Assembly (NCBI GenBank): GCA_028690035.1
Contig: JAQVCA010000002.1
Coordinates: 1-64,000, forward strand
Reading direction: 5' to 3'
DNA length: 64,000 bases
Source of the DNA: Comamonas sp.
GTDB lineage: Bacteria; Pseudomonadota; Gammaproteobacteria; Burkholderiales; Burkholderiaceae_C
This document shows, in pieces, positions 33,988-44,036 of the stretch; within the stretch, counting starts at the first letter, position 1, and every line of letters begins with the position of its first letter. The position numbers and the translations under genes were made by a program. The notes beneath the pieces were generated by a model. That model saw only the letters and a program-made list of their open reading frames with translations. It had not been told where the DNA came from and made no database searches.

Positions 33988-34431
33988 ATGTATGAACGCA
34001 TCCTAGTGGCCACCGACGGCTCCCCTCTGTCCGAGAAAGCCGTGCAGCACGCCCTATCGTTGGCCAAAATCAGCGGTGCCACACTGATTGCCCTGCGCGT
34101 GGTACCGCGTTATCCGCGCAGCTACCTTGAAGGAGGTGCCACTGTGGACACCACCGAAATCAAACGCATCGAAGCGCAATGGAGCGAACAAGCCCAAGCG
34201 CAGCTGGGCAGTATCAAGGCAGAGGGCAAGTCCATGGGCGTGCCAGTGAAAACCTCGATCGCCAAATCCGACCTCGTGGCCGAGTCCATCATCACCGCCG
34301 CAGACAAGCAGGAGGTGGATCTGATCATCATGGCTTCACACGGTCGCAAGGGCATCAAGCGCCTGCTGCTGGGCAGCGAGACCCAGCATGTGCTGACCCA
34401 TTCCAGCAAACCCGTGCTCGTATTGCGCTAA
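33988..34431 (+). CDS. universal stress protein (UspA family)
   Basis: The product is 147 residues. Motifs are ATDGSPLSEKAVQHALSLAK at the start, and IMASHGRKGIKRLLLGSETQ, the ATP-binding loop, near the C-terminus. AAGGAG lies nine bases before the ATG. A partial FNR-like half-site (TTGAC-CTGT-GCAAA) at about 33900 would fit low-oxygen induction beside the cbb3 genes, but it is degenerate. Confidence 0.92.
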   Translation: MYERILVATDGSPLSEKAVQHALSLAKISGATLIALRVVPRYPRSYLEGGATVDTTEIKRIEAQWSEQAQAQLGSIKAEGKSMGVPVKTSIAKSDLVAESIITAADKQEVDLIIMASHGRKGIKRLLLGSETQHVLTHSSKPVLVLR

Positions 34432-34450
34432 AGCTAAATCTAGGGCGACT

Positions 34451-34511
34451 GCGCAGCCCTTGACATTCCCTGTGCCTTTTTGCAAGGCACAGGGAATGTC
34501 AAGGGCTGCGC
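34451..34511. repeat. perfect 28-bp inverted repeat between usp and purL
   Basis: Arms of 28 bp (34451-34478 and 34484-34511) with a 5-base loop form an exceptionally strong hairpin. No clear T run follows on the plus strand, so it is not a standard terminator, though it lies just past the stress-protein stop. Confidence 0.9.
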
Positions 34512-34624
34512 TTATTGGCAGGCACCCACAAGCCACTTGGTCGGCAGCTTAAAATGCCCGCTGCTTTTCGGCATTTTCTTGGCGTTTCGCTTTTCTCCCA
34601 TCCTACTTCCCCATAGGCCGCCTT

Positions 34625-37600
34625 GTGACCTTGCATTTGACACAGTTTGAGGGCTCCAACGCCCTGAGCTCGTTTCGCACCCAACAGCTTTTGACCGACT
34701 TGGTCGCCATCCATCCCAAGATCAGCGCCATCTCGGCGCGCTTTGTCCACCTGGTGGCCAGCCATAGCGCACCCGATGCCCAGTTACAAACGCGCCTGCA
34801 AGCGCTGCTCACTTATGGCGAGCCTGCCGTGGCAGCCGATGAGGGTGAAGTCTTTATCGTCACACCGCGCATGGGCACCATCTCGCCTTGGGCCTCGAAG
34901 GCCACCGACATTGCCCGCAACTGCGGCCTGGATGTGTTCCGCGTCGAGCGCATCACCGAGTACCGCATTGCCCTCAAAGGCGGCTTGCTGGGTGGCAAGA
35001 GCACGCTCTCATCCGAGCAACGCGCCCAAGTGGCTGCATTGCTGCACGACCGCATGACCGAATCGGTGTTTGCCACCCGTGCTGAGGCTGAGCAGCTGTT
35101 TACCACCTTGGCCGCACAACCTATGGAGTTTGTCGATGTGCTGGGCGGTGGCCGCGCAGCGCTGGAAGTAGCCAACAAGCAATGGGGGCTGGCCCTGGCC
35201 GACGATGAAATTGAGTACCTGGTCGATGCCTTCAATAGCTTGAAGCGCAACCCCACCGATGTGGAGTTGATGATGTTCGCGCAGGCCAACTCTGAGCATT
35301 GCCGCCACAAAATCTTTAACGCCCAGTTCATCATTGATGGCGTGCCACAAGACAAGTCCCTGTTTGGCATGATCCGCCACACCGAGCAAACCTCGCCGCA
35401 GCACACCATCGTGGCATACGCCGACAACGCCTCCATCATGGAAGGCCATGCGGTGGAGCGCTTTGTCGCCAAGTTTGATGCCAAATCGGGCTCTAAGGCA
35501 GACGCAGTAAGCGCGCCTAGCTATCAAAAACAAAAGGCCGTCAACCATGTATTGATGAAGGTGGAAACGCACAACCACCCCACGGCCATTTCGCCCTTCC
35601 CCGGTGCCTCCACGGGCGCAGGCGGTGAAATCCGTGATGAAGGCGCCACAGGTCGAGGTTCCAAGCCCAAGGCGGGTTTGACCGGTTTCACCGTCTCCAA
35701 GCTGTGGGGCAGCGAAGTGGGTAAGCCTGAGCACATTGCCAGCCCGCTGCAAATCATGATCGAAGGCCCCTTGGGTGGCGCGGCCTTTAACAACGAGTTT
35801 GGCCGCCCCAACCTCACGGGCTATTTCCGCGAGTACGAGCAGCAAGTCGGTGACATCACCCGTGGCTACCACAAGCCCATCATGATCGCCGGTGGCTTGG
35901 GCGTGATCGACGCAGATCAGACCAAGAAAATTGAATTCCCCGCAGGCACGCTGTTGATTCAGCTGGGCGGCCCCGGCATGCGCATCGGCATGGGCGGCGG
36001 TGCGGCCAGCTCTATGGCCACGGGCACCAACGCGGCAGAGCTGGACTTTGACTCGGTGCAGCGCGGCAACCCCGAAATCGAGCGCCGTGCGCAGGAAGTC
36101 ATCAACCACTGCTGGGCGCAGGGTGACAAGAACCCCATTTTGGCGATTCACGATGTGGGCGCCGGTGGTCTGTCCAACGCCTTCCCAGAGCTGACCAACG
36201 ACGCCGGTCGCGGCGCACGCTTTGACCTGCGCGCCGTCAAGCTCGAAGAATCGGGTCTGGCACCTAAGGAAATCTGGTCCAACGAATCGCAAGAGCGCTA
36301 CGTGCTGGCGATTGCCCCCGAGTCGCTGGACGAGTTCACGGCGTTTTGCGAGCGTGAGCGCTGCCCCTTTGCCGTGATTGGCGTGGCCACTGAAGAGCGC
36401 CAGCTGGTGCTGGAAGACACCGCCGTGGCATCGGGCGACCAGAAATTCCCCGTCGATATGCCCATGAACGTGCTTTTGGGCAAGCCGCCCAAGATGACCA
36501 AGGATGTGACCAGCGTGCAGCGCCAGCTGCCCGACATCGACCTGACCGGCGTGGCGCTGGAAAAGGCCGTGATCGACGTGTTGGCCCACCCGACGGTAGC
36601 GTCCAAGCGCTTCTTGATCACCATTGGCGACCGCGCCGTCGGTGGCTTGACCCACCGCGACCAGATGGTGGGCCCTTGGCAAGTGCCGGTGGCCGATGTG
36701 GCGGTGACCTTGGCCGATTACCAGGGGTTTAAGGGCGAAGCCATGGCCATGGGCGAGCGCACCCCGCTGGCGGCGATCAACGCGCCAGCCTCGGGCCGCA
36801 TGGCGGTGGCCGAAGCCATCACCAACATGCTGGCCGCGCCCATTGAGCTGTCCAAGGTCAAGCTGTCGGCCAATTGGATGGCCGCTTGCGGCGAGCCTGG
36901 GGAAGATGCCGACCTGTACGCCACCGTCAAGGCCGTGGGCATGGAGCTGTGCCCGCAGCTGGGCATCTCCATTCCCGTGGGCAAGGACTCGCTGTCCATG
37001 CGCACGCAGTGGAGCGAAAACGGCCAGCTCAAGAAAGTCACCTCGCCGGTGAGCTTGATCATCACGGGCTTTGCCTCCATCGACGATGTGCGCGGCACGC
37101 TCACGCCCCAGCTCGATGCCCAAGAGGCCGATAGCTCTTTGGTGCTGATCGACCTGGGGCGCGGCAAGAACCGCATGGGTGGTTCCATCTTGGGTCAGGT
37201 ACTGGGCCAAAGCGGCAACACCACGCCCGATCTGGACGATGCCCAAGACCTCAAGGCCATGGTCGATGCAGTCAACACGCTGCGCCAGCAAGGCCTGATC
37301 TTGGCCTACCACGACAAGGGCGACGGCGGCTTGCTGGCCACCGTGGCGGAAATGGCCTTTGCCGGTCACGTCGGTGTAGCGCTGAATGTGGATATGCTGG
37401 TCACTGAAGGTGACGGCATCCAAGATGGTCGCATGGACTCGGGCGAAGGCAAGAACTGGGGTCAGCAAGTGGCCGCACGCCGCGAAGACCTCACCTTGCG
37501 CGCACTGTTCAACGAAGAGCTGGGCGCCGTGCTGCAAATTCGCACCGCCGACCGCTCTGCCGTCATGCAGGTGCTGCGCGAACATGGCCTGATCCAGTGC

Positions 37601-38647
37601 AGTCACATCATTGGCAAGACACGCCCAGCCTCCAGCCCCGTGGATATGGGTAAGGGTGAGCTGCAAGTGTGGCGCGACGCCAATAAGGTGTTTGGCGCCA
37701 CGTTGAGCGACTTACATCAAGTGTGGGATGCCGTGAGCTGGAAGATCTGCCAGCAGCGCGACAACCCCGCCTGCGCCGACAGCGAACACGCTGCCGCCGG
37801 TGAGCCCACCGATCCCGGCATGCATGTGCATCTGACGTTTGACCCCCAAGACAACGTGGCGGCACCCTTCCTGAATGTGGGCGCCAAGCCCCGTGTGGCC
37901 GTGCTGCGCGAGCAGGGTGTGAACTCGCACGTGGAAATGGCCTATGCCTTCACCGAGGCTGGTTTTGAAGCCGTGGACGTGCACATGACCGACTTGCAGT
38001 CGGGCCGCGCACAGCTCAAGAACTTTGCCGGTGTGGTCGCCTGCGGTGGTTTCAGCTATGGCGACACCTTGGGCGCGGGCATTGGCTGGGCACGTTCGAT
38101 CACTTTCAACGATCGCCTGTCCGAGCAATTCCAGGCCTTCTTTGGCCGCCAGGACACCTTCGGCCTGGGCGTGTGCAACGGTTGCCAGATGTTTGCCGAG
38201 CTGGCCGACATCATCCCCGGTGCGCAAGACTGGCCCCGCTTTACGCAAAACCAGAGCAACCGCTTTGAAGCGCGTCTGTCGATGGTAGAAGTACTGGAGT
38301 CGCCCTCAATATTCCTGCAAGGCATGGCTGGTTCACGCCTGCCCATTGCGGTGGCGCACGGCGAAGGCTATGCCAACTTCAAGTTCCGTGGCAACGAAGC
38401 GCAGGTGCTCAAAGCCATGCGTTACGTGGACAATTTCGGCCAAGCCACCGAGCAATATCCGTTCAACCCCAACGGCTCGGCCGGTGGCTTGACGGCAGTG
38501 ACCACCGCCGATGGGCGCTTCACCGCCATGATGCCCCACCCCGAGCGTGTCTTCCGCAATATCCAGATGAGCTGGACCCATGGCAACAAGAGCGCTTTAA
38601 GCCCTTGGATGCGCGTATGGCGCAATGCGCGCAAATGGCTGGGGTAA
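34625..38647 (+). CDS. purL: phosphoribosylformylglycinamidine synthase (large type)
   Basis: The product is 1340 residues from a GTG at 34625. The full chain has the N-terminal domain, two PurM-like halves ([18 protein letters not shown]), and a C-terminal glutamine amidotransferase with [11 protein letters not shown] (nucleophile Cys) and HPERVFR (His). It catalyses the fourth step of purine synthesis. Near residue 300 a short stretch APSYQKQKA is coded by a fragment of the host repeat family (CTAGCTATCAAAAA at about 35518). Its terminator is a member of that family (38689-38729). Confidence 0.97.
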   Translation: MTLHLTQFEGSNALSSFRTQQLLTDLVAIHPKISAISARFVHLVASHSAPDAQLQTRLQALLTYGEPAVAADEGEVFIVTPRMGTISPWASKATDIARNCGLDVFRVERITEYRIALKGGLLGGKSTLSSEQRAQVAALLHDRMTESVFATRAEAEQLFTTLAAQPMEFVDVLGGGRAALEVANKQWGLALADDEIEYLVDAFNSLKRNPTDVELMMFAQANSEHCRHKIFNAQFIIDGVPQDKSLFGMIRHTEQTSPQHTIVAYADNASIMEGHAVERFVAKFDAKSGSKADAVSAPSYQKQKAVNHVLMKVETHNHPTAISPFPGASTGAGGEIRDEGATGRGSKPKAGLTGFTVSKLWGSEVGKPEHIASPLQIMIEGPLGGAAFNNEFGRPNLTGYFREYEQQVGDITRGYHKPIMIAGGLGVIDADQTKKIEFPAGTLLIQLGGPGMRIGMGGGAASSMATGTNAAELDFDSVQRGNPEIERRAQEVINHCWAQGDKNPILAIHDVGAGGLSNAFPELTNDAGRGARFDLRAVKLEESGLAPKEIWSNESQERYVLAIAPESLDEFTAFCERERCPFAVIGVATEERQLVLEDTAVASGDQKFPVDMPMNVLLGKPPKMTKDVTSVQRQLPDIDLTGVALEKAVIDVLAHPTVASKRFLITIGDRAVGGLTHRDQMVGPWQVPVADVAVTLADYQGFKGEAMAMGERTPLAAINAPASGRMAVAEAITNMLAAPIELSKVKLSANWMAACGEPGEDADLYATVKAVGMELCPQLGISIPVGKDSLSMRTQWSENGQLKKVTSPVSLIITGFASIDDVRGTLTPQLDAQEADSSLVLIDLGRGKNRMGGSILGQVLGQSGNTTPDLDDAQDLKAMVDAVNTLRQQGLILAYHDKGDGGLLATVAEMAFAGHVGVALNVDMLVTEGDGIQDGRMDSGEGKNWGQQVAARREDLTLRALFNEELGAVLQIRTADRSAVMQVLREHGLIQCSHIIGKTRPASSPVDMGKGELQVWRDANKVFGATLSDLHQVWDAVSWKICQQRDNPACADSEHAAAGEPTDPGMHVHLTFDPQDNVAAPFLNVGAKPRVAVLREQGVNSHVEMAYAFTEAGFEAVDVHMTDLQSGRAQLKNFAGVVACGGFSYGDTLGAGIGWARSITFNDRLSEQFQAFFGRQDTFGLGVCNGCQMFAELADIIPGAQDWPRFTQNQSNRFEARLSMVEVLESPSIFLQGMAGSRLPIAVAHGEGYANFKFRGNEAQVLKAMRYVDNFGQATEQYPFNPNGSAGGLTAVTTADGRFTAMMPHPERVFRNIQMSWTHGNKSALSPWMRVWRNARKWLG

Positions 38648-38688
38648 GACATTGACTTTCAGCCCTTGCTGGCTGATGTAAAAACGAT

Positions 38689-38729
38689 AGCTTCCAACGC
38701 TTGCTGCACAAGCGCTGGAGGCTTTTTTC
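38689..38729 (+). terminator. purL terminator made of a host hairpin repeat
   Basis: AGCTTCCAACGCTTG (38689-38703) pairs with CAAGCGCTGGAGGCT (38709-38723), followed by six T. The arms match the interspersed repeat family, here acting as a Rho-independent terminator. Confidence 0.8.
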
Positions 38730-38892
38730 TATATATTTCAGAAACAGGGGCACATACCAAAAGTGTCGTAAAAAAGCCAAAACACCTCCGTAAAACCCCT
38801 GATTTTTGACGCAAAGCAAATTTGACCGTTACGCTAATAGGCTTAATACGCAATACGGGGGCCGTCCCCGGTCAACACTGAAACCTCCCACC

Positions 38893-39495
38893 ATGATGAA
38901 GAAAACCCTGCTGGCAGCTGCTGCCCTGTGTGCCCTGACCTCCGGCGCTGCCATGGCGCAGTCGCAGTATCAACAAGACGGTAAATGGATGGTGCGGGCG
39001 CGTGCCGTGCATCTGGACAGCTCCAACGGCGGCGCTGCTGGTGCTGCTGGCGTCAGCGTCAACGACAAGTGGATTCCTGAGCTGGACATTTCCTACTTCT
39101 TCACGCCCAACTTGGCCGCTGAGCTGATTCTGACTTATCCGCAAAAGCACGACGTGCGCCTCAACGGCGCCAAGATCGGCACCCTCAAACACCTGCCCCC
39201 CACACTGACGGCGCAGTACCACTTCACCAACTTGGGTGCCTTCAAGCCTTATGTGGGTGCCGGTATCAACTACACCCGTTTCTCCAGCGTGGACATTCTG
39301 AACGGCGCCCTGACCGTGAAGAAAAACAGCTGGGGCCCTGCCCTGCAAGTGGGCTTTGACTACGCGCTGGACAAAAACTGGTCGATCAACTTGGATGTGA
39401 AAAAGGTCTATATCGACACCGAAGTCAGCGGCGGCTTCGGCAAGTTCAAGGTTGACCCCGTGCTGGTTGGTGTGGGCTTGGGCTACCGCTTCTAA
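38893..39495 (+). CDS. ompW: OmpW-family outer membrane protein
   Basis: The product is 200 residues. A signal peptide (MMKKTLLAAAALCALTSGAAMAQ) precedes an eight-stranded barrel. WMVRARAVHLDSS, ELDISYFFTPNLAAELILTYP and LPPTLTAQYHF are OmpW phrases, and the chain ends in YRF, the signal for barrel assembly. OmpW forms small hydrophobic channels. The ATG pair at 38893 and 38896 has only a weak ribosome binding site. Confidence 0.9.
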   Translation: MMKKTLLAAAALCALTSGAAMAQSQYQQDGKWMVRARAVHLDSSNGGAAGAAGVSVNDKWIPELDISYFFTPNLAAELILTYPQKHDVRLNGAKIGTLKHLPPTLTAQYHFTNLGAFKPYVGAGINYTRFSSVDILNGALTVKKNSWGPALQVGFDYALDKNWSINLDVKKVYIDTEVSGGFGKFKVDPVLVGVGLGYRF

Positions 39496-39520
39496 CGCAT
39501 CCGTAGCAATTCACTTCGAT

Positions 39521-39553
39521 AAAACGCCACCCGATTTGTGGGTGGCGTTTTTT
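39521..39553 (+). terminator. terminator after ompW
   Basis: AACGCCACCC/GGGTGGCGTT with a 7-base loop is followed by a T run, 27 bases past the stop. Confidence 0.85.
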
Positions 39554-39588
39554 ATGGTTCATAGCCCAGCAGAAGAACTGCTCGCTCA

Positions 39589-41859
39589 TCAGCTGTTACT
39601 ACTGCGCCCCCAAGGCCAATCGGGGTGTTTACGTATGGCATCGGCAAACATCATGTCTTGCTTGCGCAGCCACAGGCCATAGGGGCCTTGCTTGAGATCA
39701 TGGACCTCAGCACGCTGCCACAGCCGTGGATCAACCGTCTGAATCGGCGGGCGTTGCACGGGCACCTGCGGTTGTCCGTCCTCGACAGGCACAGGCTCGC
39801 GCATATCTTCACGCCAATAGATGCCTTGGTTGTCCCAGCCATCAATCAGCGGCATGGCCGCTGGCAGCATCAGGGTACGAATCTGGCGCTTTTGGGGTTG
39901 CAGCCAATGCAGGCTCCAGGTGCTAACGGAGCCGTACGCCGGGCGCTCGGGGCACTGTAGAACCAGCCAACCATCGCCATCGGGATGGGGGTAGGCAGAA
40001 GGCCCGGTACCGCAGAGCACCAAGCCACTGCGCGTCACACTGATTCCCTCGCAACGCGGGATGCTGTCGTCGTCCTGGGGTTGCTCAGGGGTGTACTGGC
40101 GTATGCCACCCCACCACCACAACTCGTCTTTCACGTCCTTGCTCCACAGGTAATCCCCGTCAGCACAGGGGTGCTGCACGCTGGCAATACTGCGCCAACT
40201 GGGGAGCAGGCGCCACACCCCCTGGTTATCAGGCAAGATGTCGCGCACGGCGTACAAAGGCGAATGCCCGGTTTTTTCCAGACGTTCCGGGGTACAGGCC
40301 TCCTGATACCAGCGCCAGGCGGGTTTTTGCAAGTCCACATCGTCGTCCTTCACCACGGCAGTGATAGCCAGCAGACGCGCACGTGCCGCCTGCCCCGATG
40401 CGGCGCTGGGCACTGGCAGCAAACGCTCTACAGGCCAAGGCAACTCCAGCGGGGTCAGTTCATTGCCATCCCAGACGCACAACTGGGTGTTGTGCTCTTT
40501 TTCACCGTCTTCCTTAATGCAGTCCTGCGGGTGGCGCATGAGCACGGCCCAATGGCGGCGCACGATCAGGTGCTCCAGCTCCCATAGTCCTGGAATGCTG
40601 CTCTCGCCCCAGCGCAGACGATAACCGGGTCGCCCCGATGGCGTGTCCATGCCCGTCAGCTCCAGCGACCAGCTCAGCGGTTTGCCTGCCACCGGCTCGC
40701 TGCGCGCAAGCCATTGTTCGGGTTGGAGCAAGGAACGCTCCCAGATCAGACTGGTCACCGGAACTTCTCGCAGCACCAGACGGCCATCTTTTTGGTGCAT
40801 GGCCGGCACCAGCAAGGGCTCGGTACGGTACTCAATGCGCGACCCCTGGTGCATGCGCTGCAGCATGGGTGTATCCACGCGCACGCGCTGCAGCAATTTA
40901 TCCTTCATCCAACGAAACGCCGGTCGGCCCGAGGCTTCGGCCAAGGGAAACAGATTCCAGGGCTTGCGGTCGGTAGGTTGCTGTTCGGCCCACTTTTGCC
41001 AGCCACGCTCACGCTCCCAGACTGCCAGGGCCAGCCGCTGCTGACGCCCGCTCTGCCCCAGCGGGTAGGCGTACATGGCCAAGGCAGCACCATCTTCACG
41101 CCAGACAAAAGGCATCTGCACAGCCACCACCCAGGGCTGGGGCTCACCATTGAACATCAACTGCCATTGTGGCTGGGTAAACAACAACAGGGGCTGGCGC
41201 TCGGTGCGCAAAGACTCGGGCCAATAGCGCTGCACCCCTATCAAGGTGCCGCCGGCTGGGGGCAAGGGCAACTCGGGTGGCGGCTCATCCTTTTGCACCG
41301 GCACCGCATCCCATGGCACCCACAGATCGCGCAGCTCCACCATGGGCATGGCCTGATTGGCCACGTTAGATGCCAACCACGCGCTGAAATGCACATCCGA
41401 CAATGGGCCCTGGGCATCGTCGTGCATGCTGCTGGAGCCACCCTCCTCACCACTCCAGCGCGGCAGGCGCCAGTGCATGCCCTCCAGCACCGATACCTCT
41501 TCAGTGCTCAGCGTCCAGGTGCAGCGTTTCTTACGATCGACCAGGTACGGACTGGCATGGCCGTAGCTGGAAATGCGCAGCCAGCGCCCATCCATGGAGG
41601 TGGCAAAACCCGATTCCCACAGCAGCGGCAGGTACACGCCATCTGCACACATGATGTCGCCAAATGCCGCATTGCCGAGGCCGCTCTCACCCTGCTTGCG
41701 AAACACAATCTCTTTGAGTTTTTGATTTTGTTCGTGCTTGAGCGCCAACTCCTTGGCGCGCGCGGCCTGCAGAGCACGCTGGGCTGCATCCTCGCGATAC
41801 CACAAGGCCAGCGGCACCAGCACCGCAGCAGCTCCCAGCAATACGATCCACCACATCAT
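39589..41859 (-). CDS. unknown 756-residue membrane-anchored protein rich in Trp
   Basis: A single N-terminal transmembrane helix (about residues 3-21, MWWIVLLGAAAVLVPLALWY) and a short coiled-coil stretch (about 25-50) lead into a long soluble part very rich in Trp, Pro, Gln and Leu, with repeated W-containing beta-like segments (such as LWVPWDA, RYWPESLR, QPQWQLM, WELEHLIV). The general look is of a beta-propeller or repeat-sandwich domain exposed on one side of the inner membrane, but no family is recognised. It converges on ompW. Base composition is host-like. Confidence 0.7.
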   Translation of the reverse strand: MMWWIVLLGAAAVLVPLALWYREDAAQRALQAARAKELALKHEQNQKLKEIVFRKQGESGLGNAAFGDIMCADGVYLPLLWESGFATSMDGRWLRISSYGHASPYLVDRKKRCTWTLSTEEVSVLEGMHWRLPRWSGEEGGSSSMHDDAQGPLSDVHFSAWLASNVANQAMPMVELRDLWVPWDAVPVQKDEPPPELPLPPAGGTLIGVQRYWPESLRTERQPLLLFTQPQWQLMFNGEPQPWVVAVQMPFVWREDGAALAMYAYPLGQSGRQQRLALAVWERERGWQKWAEQQPTDRKPWNLFPLAEASGRPAFRWMKDKLLQRVRVDTPMLQRMHQGSRIEYRTEPLLVPAMHQKDGRLVLREVPVTSLIWERSLLQPEQWLARSEPVAGKPLSWSLELTGMDTPSGRPGYRLRWGESSIPGLWELEHLIVRRHWAVLMRHPQDCIKEDGEKEHNTQLCVWDGNELTPLELPWPVERLLPVPSAASGQAARARLLAITAVVKDDDVDLQKPAWRWYQEACTPERLEKTGHSPLYAVRDILPDNQGVWRLLPSWRSIASVQHPCADGDYLWSKDVKDELWWWGGIRQYTPEQPQDDDSIPRCEGISVTRSGLVLCGTGPSAYPHPDGDGWLVLQCPERPAYGSVSTWSLHWLQPQKRQIRTLMLPAAMPLIDGWDNQGIYWREDMREPVPVEDGQPQVPVQRPPIQTVDPRLWQRAEVHDLKQGPYGLWLRKQDMMFADAIRKHPDWPWGRSSNS

Positions 41860-41906
41860 GTCCAGGCCTTTACTCGCTCTTTAATCGGCTTTAAGCTATT
41901 TTAAAA

Positions 41907-41955
41907 ATAGCTTGCAGCGCTTACCCATAAAGGATTTGCGCTGCTTTTCTTATAA
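41907..41955. repeat. interspersed hairpin repeat, partial copy
   Basis: ATAGCTTGCAGCGCTT (41907-41922) is followed by AAGGATTTGCGCTGCTT, a shortened version of the family. It lies between the 756-residue gene's start and the ddh stop. Confidence 0.55.
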
Positions 41956-41967
41956 ATTTACGTCAAC

Positions 41968-42966
41968 TTAGAGGGCTTCTTGGCGCAGTTGGGCTGGCGT
42001 CTTGGGTGAGATCCAGCCCGGCGCCACATCGAACACTGTCTTGGCGCCGTGCATCCCCCATTGCGCCATGCGGTGTACCGCGCGGGCATAGGCTACCAGC
42101 ACGCTGGCGGTAAATTCCGGATTGCTGTCCAGTTGCAGGCGATACTCCACCACCTGATTGATGCCCGCACTGGTAGCGCCACTGCGAATCACAAAACCAC
42201 CGTGGGGCATGGTGCCATGGTCGCGGGCCAACTCCTCGGCGCTGATGAAGTTCACCGTGGTGTCGTACTCGTCGAAGTAGTGCGGCATGCCGACAATGGT
42301 CTGGCGCACGGCCTGCGCATCGGCTCCGTCCTGCAGCACCACATAGCATTCACGCAGGTGTTTTTGGCGGGTGCTCAGTTGCGGACGGCTGCCGCTGCGC
42401 ACAGCTTCAATCGCCTCTGGCACGGGAATGGTGTACTGCACACCACCCGCCACGCCCGGCACACGGCGAATGGCATCCGAGTGGCCCTGGCTCAAGCCCT
42501 TGCCCCAAAAGGTGTACGTGGCGCCATCGGGCAGCAGCGCTTCGCCCAGTACGCGGTTGATGGAGAACATGCCTGGGTCCCAACCCGCCGAAATCAGCGC
42601 AGTGGTTTTGCCAGCCTGGGCGGCAGCGTCCACCGCGGCAAAGTGCTCGGGAATGCGCGCGTGGGTATCAAAGCTATCGACGATGTTGAACTGCGCGGCC
42701 AGTGCGGGCGACTGCTCGGGCAGATCGTCCTTAGAGCCACCGCACAGCACCAGTACATCGATCTGGCCGCGATGCCCGAGCAGATCGTCCATGTGAAACA
42801 CGGGCGTACCAGCCTGCAACGGCTTGAGCTGGCCCGGAGCGCGGCGTGTGTAGATGCCGGCCAATACCAAGTCGGGGTTGAGTGCCACGGCAGCCTCTAC
42901 GCCACGGCCGAGATTGCCGTAACCGACGATGCCAATACGGATCGGGTTGTTTGCTTGGTTTTGCAC
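41968..42966 (-). CDS. ddh: meso-diaminopimelate D-dehydrogenase
   Basis: The product is 332 residues from a GTG at 42964-42966 with AAAGGA seven bases upstream; the longer frame has no such site. IRIGIVGYGNLGRGVEAAV binds NADPH; SAGWDPGMFSINRVLGEALL and TYTFWGKGLSQGHSDAIRRV are signature stretches of the enzyme. It makes meso-diaminopimelate in one step for lysine and peptidoglycan. The next gene (RarD-like) is just upstream on the same strand, ending 32 bp before this start. Confidence 0.92.
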   Translation of the reverse strand: MQNQANNPIRIGIVGYGNLGRGVEAAVALNPDLVLAGIYTRRAPGQLKPLQAGTPVFHMDDLLGHRGQIDVLVLCGGSKDDLPEQSPALAAQFNIVDSFDTHARIPEHFAAVDAAAQAGKTTALISAGWDPGMFSINRVLGEALLPDGATYTFWGKGLSQGHSDAIRRVPGVAGGVQYTIPVPEAIEAVRSGSRPQLSTRQKHLRECYVVLQDGADAQAVRQTIVGMPHYFDEYDTTVNFISAEELARDHGTMPHGGFVIRSGATSAGINQVVEYRLQLDSNPEFTASVLVAYARAVHRMAQWGMHGAKTVFDVAPGWISPKTPAQLRQEAL

Positions 42967-42998
42967 AATAGTTCCTTTGTGTGCGGGGTGGAAAAAAC

Positions 42999-43913
42999 TC
43001 AGTCGGTGATCGATGGAGATGTGCGCCGGGCATGGCGGCGCGATTGCCACCAACCCTCGGCTGCCATCACAGCCACGGCACAGCCAATCAGGACGTACAT
43101 CGGCTCCTGCCCTGGGGCCATGCGTTCGCCCAGCAGCATGGCAGCCAGCACCAGCAGCACGGGTTCAACATAGGACAGCATGCCAAACAGGCCCAGAGGC
43201 AACAACTTGTGTGCCGTCATGTACAAGGCCAGGGCCACGCCACTGGTGATGCCCAGCAGGGGAATCAGCCAATGCAGCTTGGGCGTATGCAGCAGCATCT
43301 GCCAGCCGCTGCCGTCACCGCTACGGTCTGCCAGCACCAGCCACAGACAAACGGGCAGCAGCATCAGCACATCCAGCCAGTGCCCGGCCAGGGTATCGGT
43401 GCGCAGCCAGCGGCGCAGGGCAAAGTAAGCGGTGTAACCCACGACCACCACCCAGGTGGGCCAGGCCAATGCCCCCACACGCAGCACTTCCCACAACACA
43501 CCCACGGCCGCGAGCAAGGCTGCCAGCCACTGCAAAGCGCTCAGACGCTCGCCAAACACCACGCGCCCCGTCACCACCATGGCCAGCGGCAGCAAAAAAT
43601 ATCCCAGGGAAGTGGGCAAAGCCATGCCATGCAAAGGCGCCCACAAAAACAGCCACAGCTGCACCCCAAACAGCACGGCACTGAGCAGCAGCAGCCCGGC
43701 CAGTGGCCAGTGGCGGCGCACCCGCTGGGCAATGGCCAGCACACCGGGCGCCTGCCCGCTGTAGAGCAGCAGCAGCGTGGTCAAGGGCAGCGTCGCCAGC
43801 ATGCGCCAACCAAAAATCTGCTCCCCCGTCAGCGGTGCCAAGAAAGGGGCCAGGTAGTACAAACCGCCAAACAAAAACGACGCCACCACCGAAGCCACCA
43901 CACCGCGCACCAT
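42999..43913 (-). CDS. RarD/EamA-family permease
   Basis: The product is 304 residues with about ten hydrophobic helices. VVASVVASFLFGGLYYLAPF, LTGEQIFGWRML and WLFLWAPLHGMALPTSLGYF resemble RarD, a DMT-family permease of unclear substrate. It lies upstream of ddh on the same strand. Lysine or diaminopimelate export is a possible link, but that is inference. Confidence 0.82.
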   Translation of the reverse strand: MVRGVVASVVASFLFGGLYYLAPFLAPLTGEQIFGWRMLATLPLTTLLLLYSGQAPGVLAIAQRVRRHWPLAGLLLLSAVLFGVQLWLFLWAPLHGMALPTSLGYFLLPLAMVVTGRVVFGERLSALQWLAALLAAVGVLWEVLRVGALAWPTWVVVVGYTAYFALRRWLRTDTLAGHWLDVLMLLPVCLWLVLADRSGDGSGWQMLLHTPKLHWLIPLLGITSGVALALYMTAHKLLPLGLFGMLSYVEPVLLVLAAMLLGERMAPGQEPMYVLIGCAVAVMAAEGWWQSRRHARRTSPSITD

Positions 43914-44036
43914 GAACTGCCCTGCTCCTCATTGAATCCGGCGCGCAGCGCCACTGCCGCGCGCAGCCGTGCATTGTCTGAGATTTTGCGGCGCCCACTA
44001 CACTCGCAGGCTTTGCCACGCTCTGGTTTTTTCACT

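Noticed and set aside
35009-37666. An 885-codon open frame opposite purL
   Set aside because: Antisense shadow of a conserved gene with no domain or ribosome binding site.
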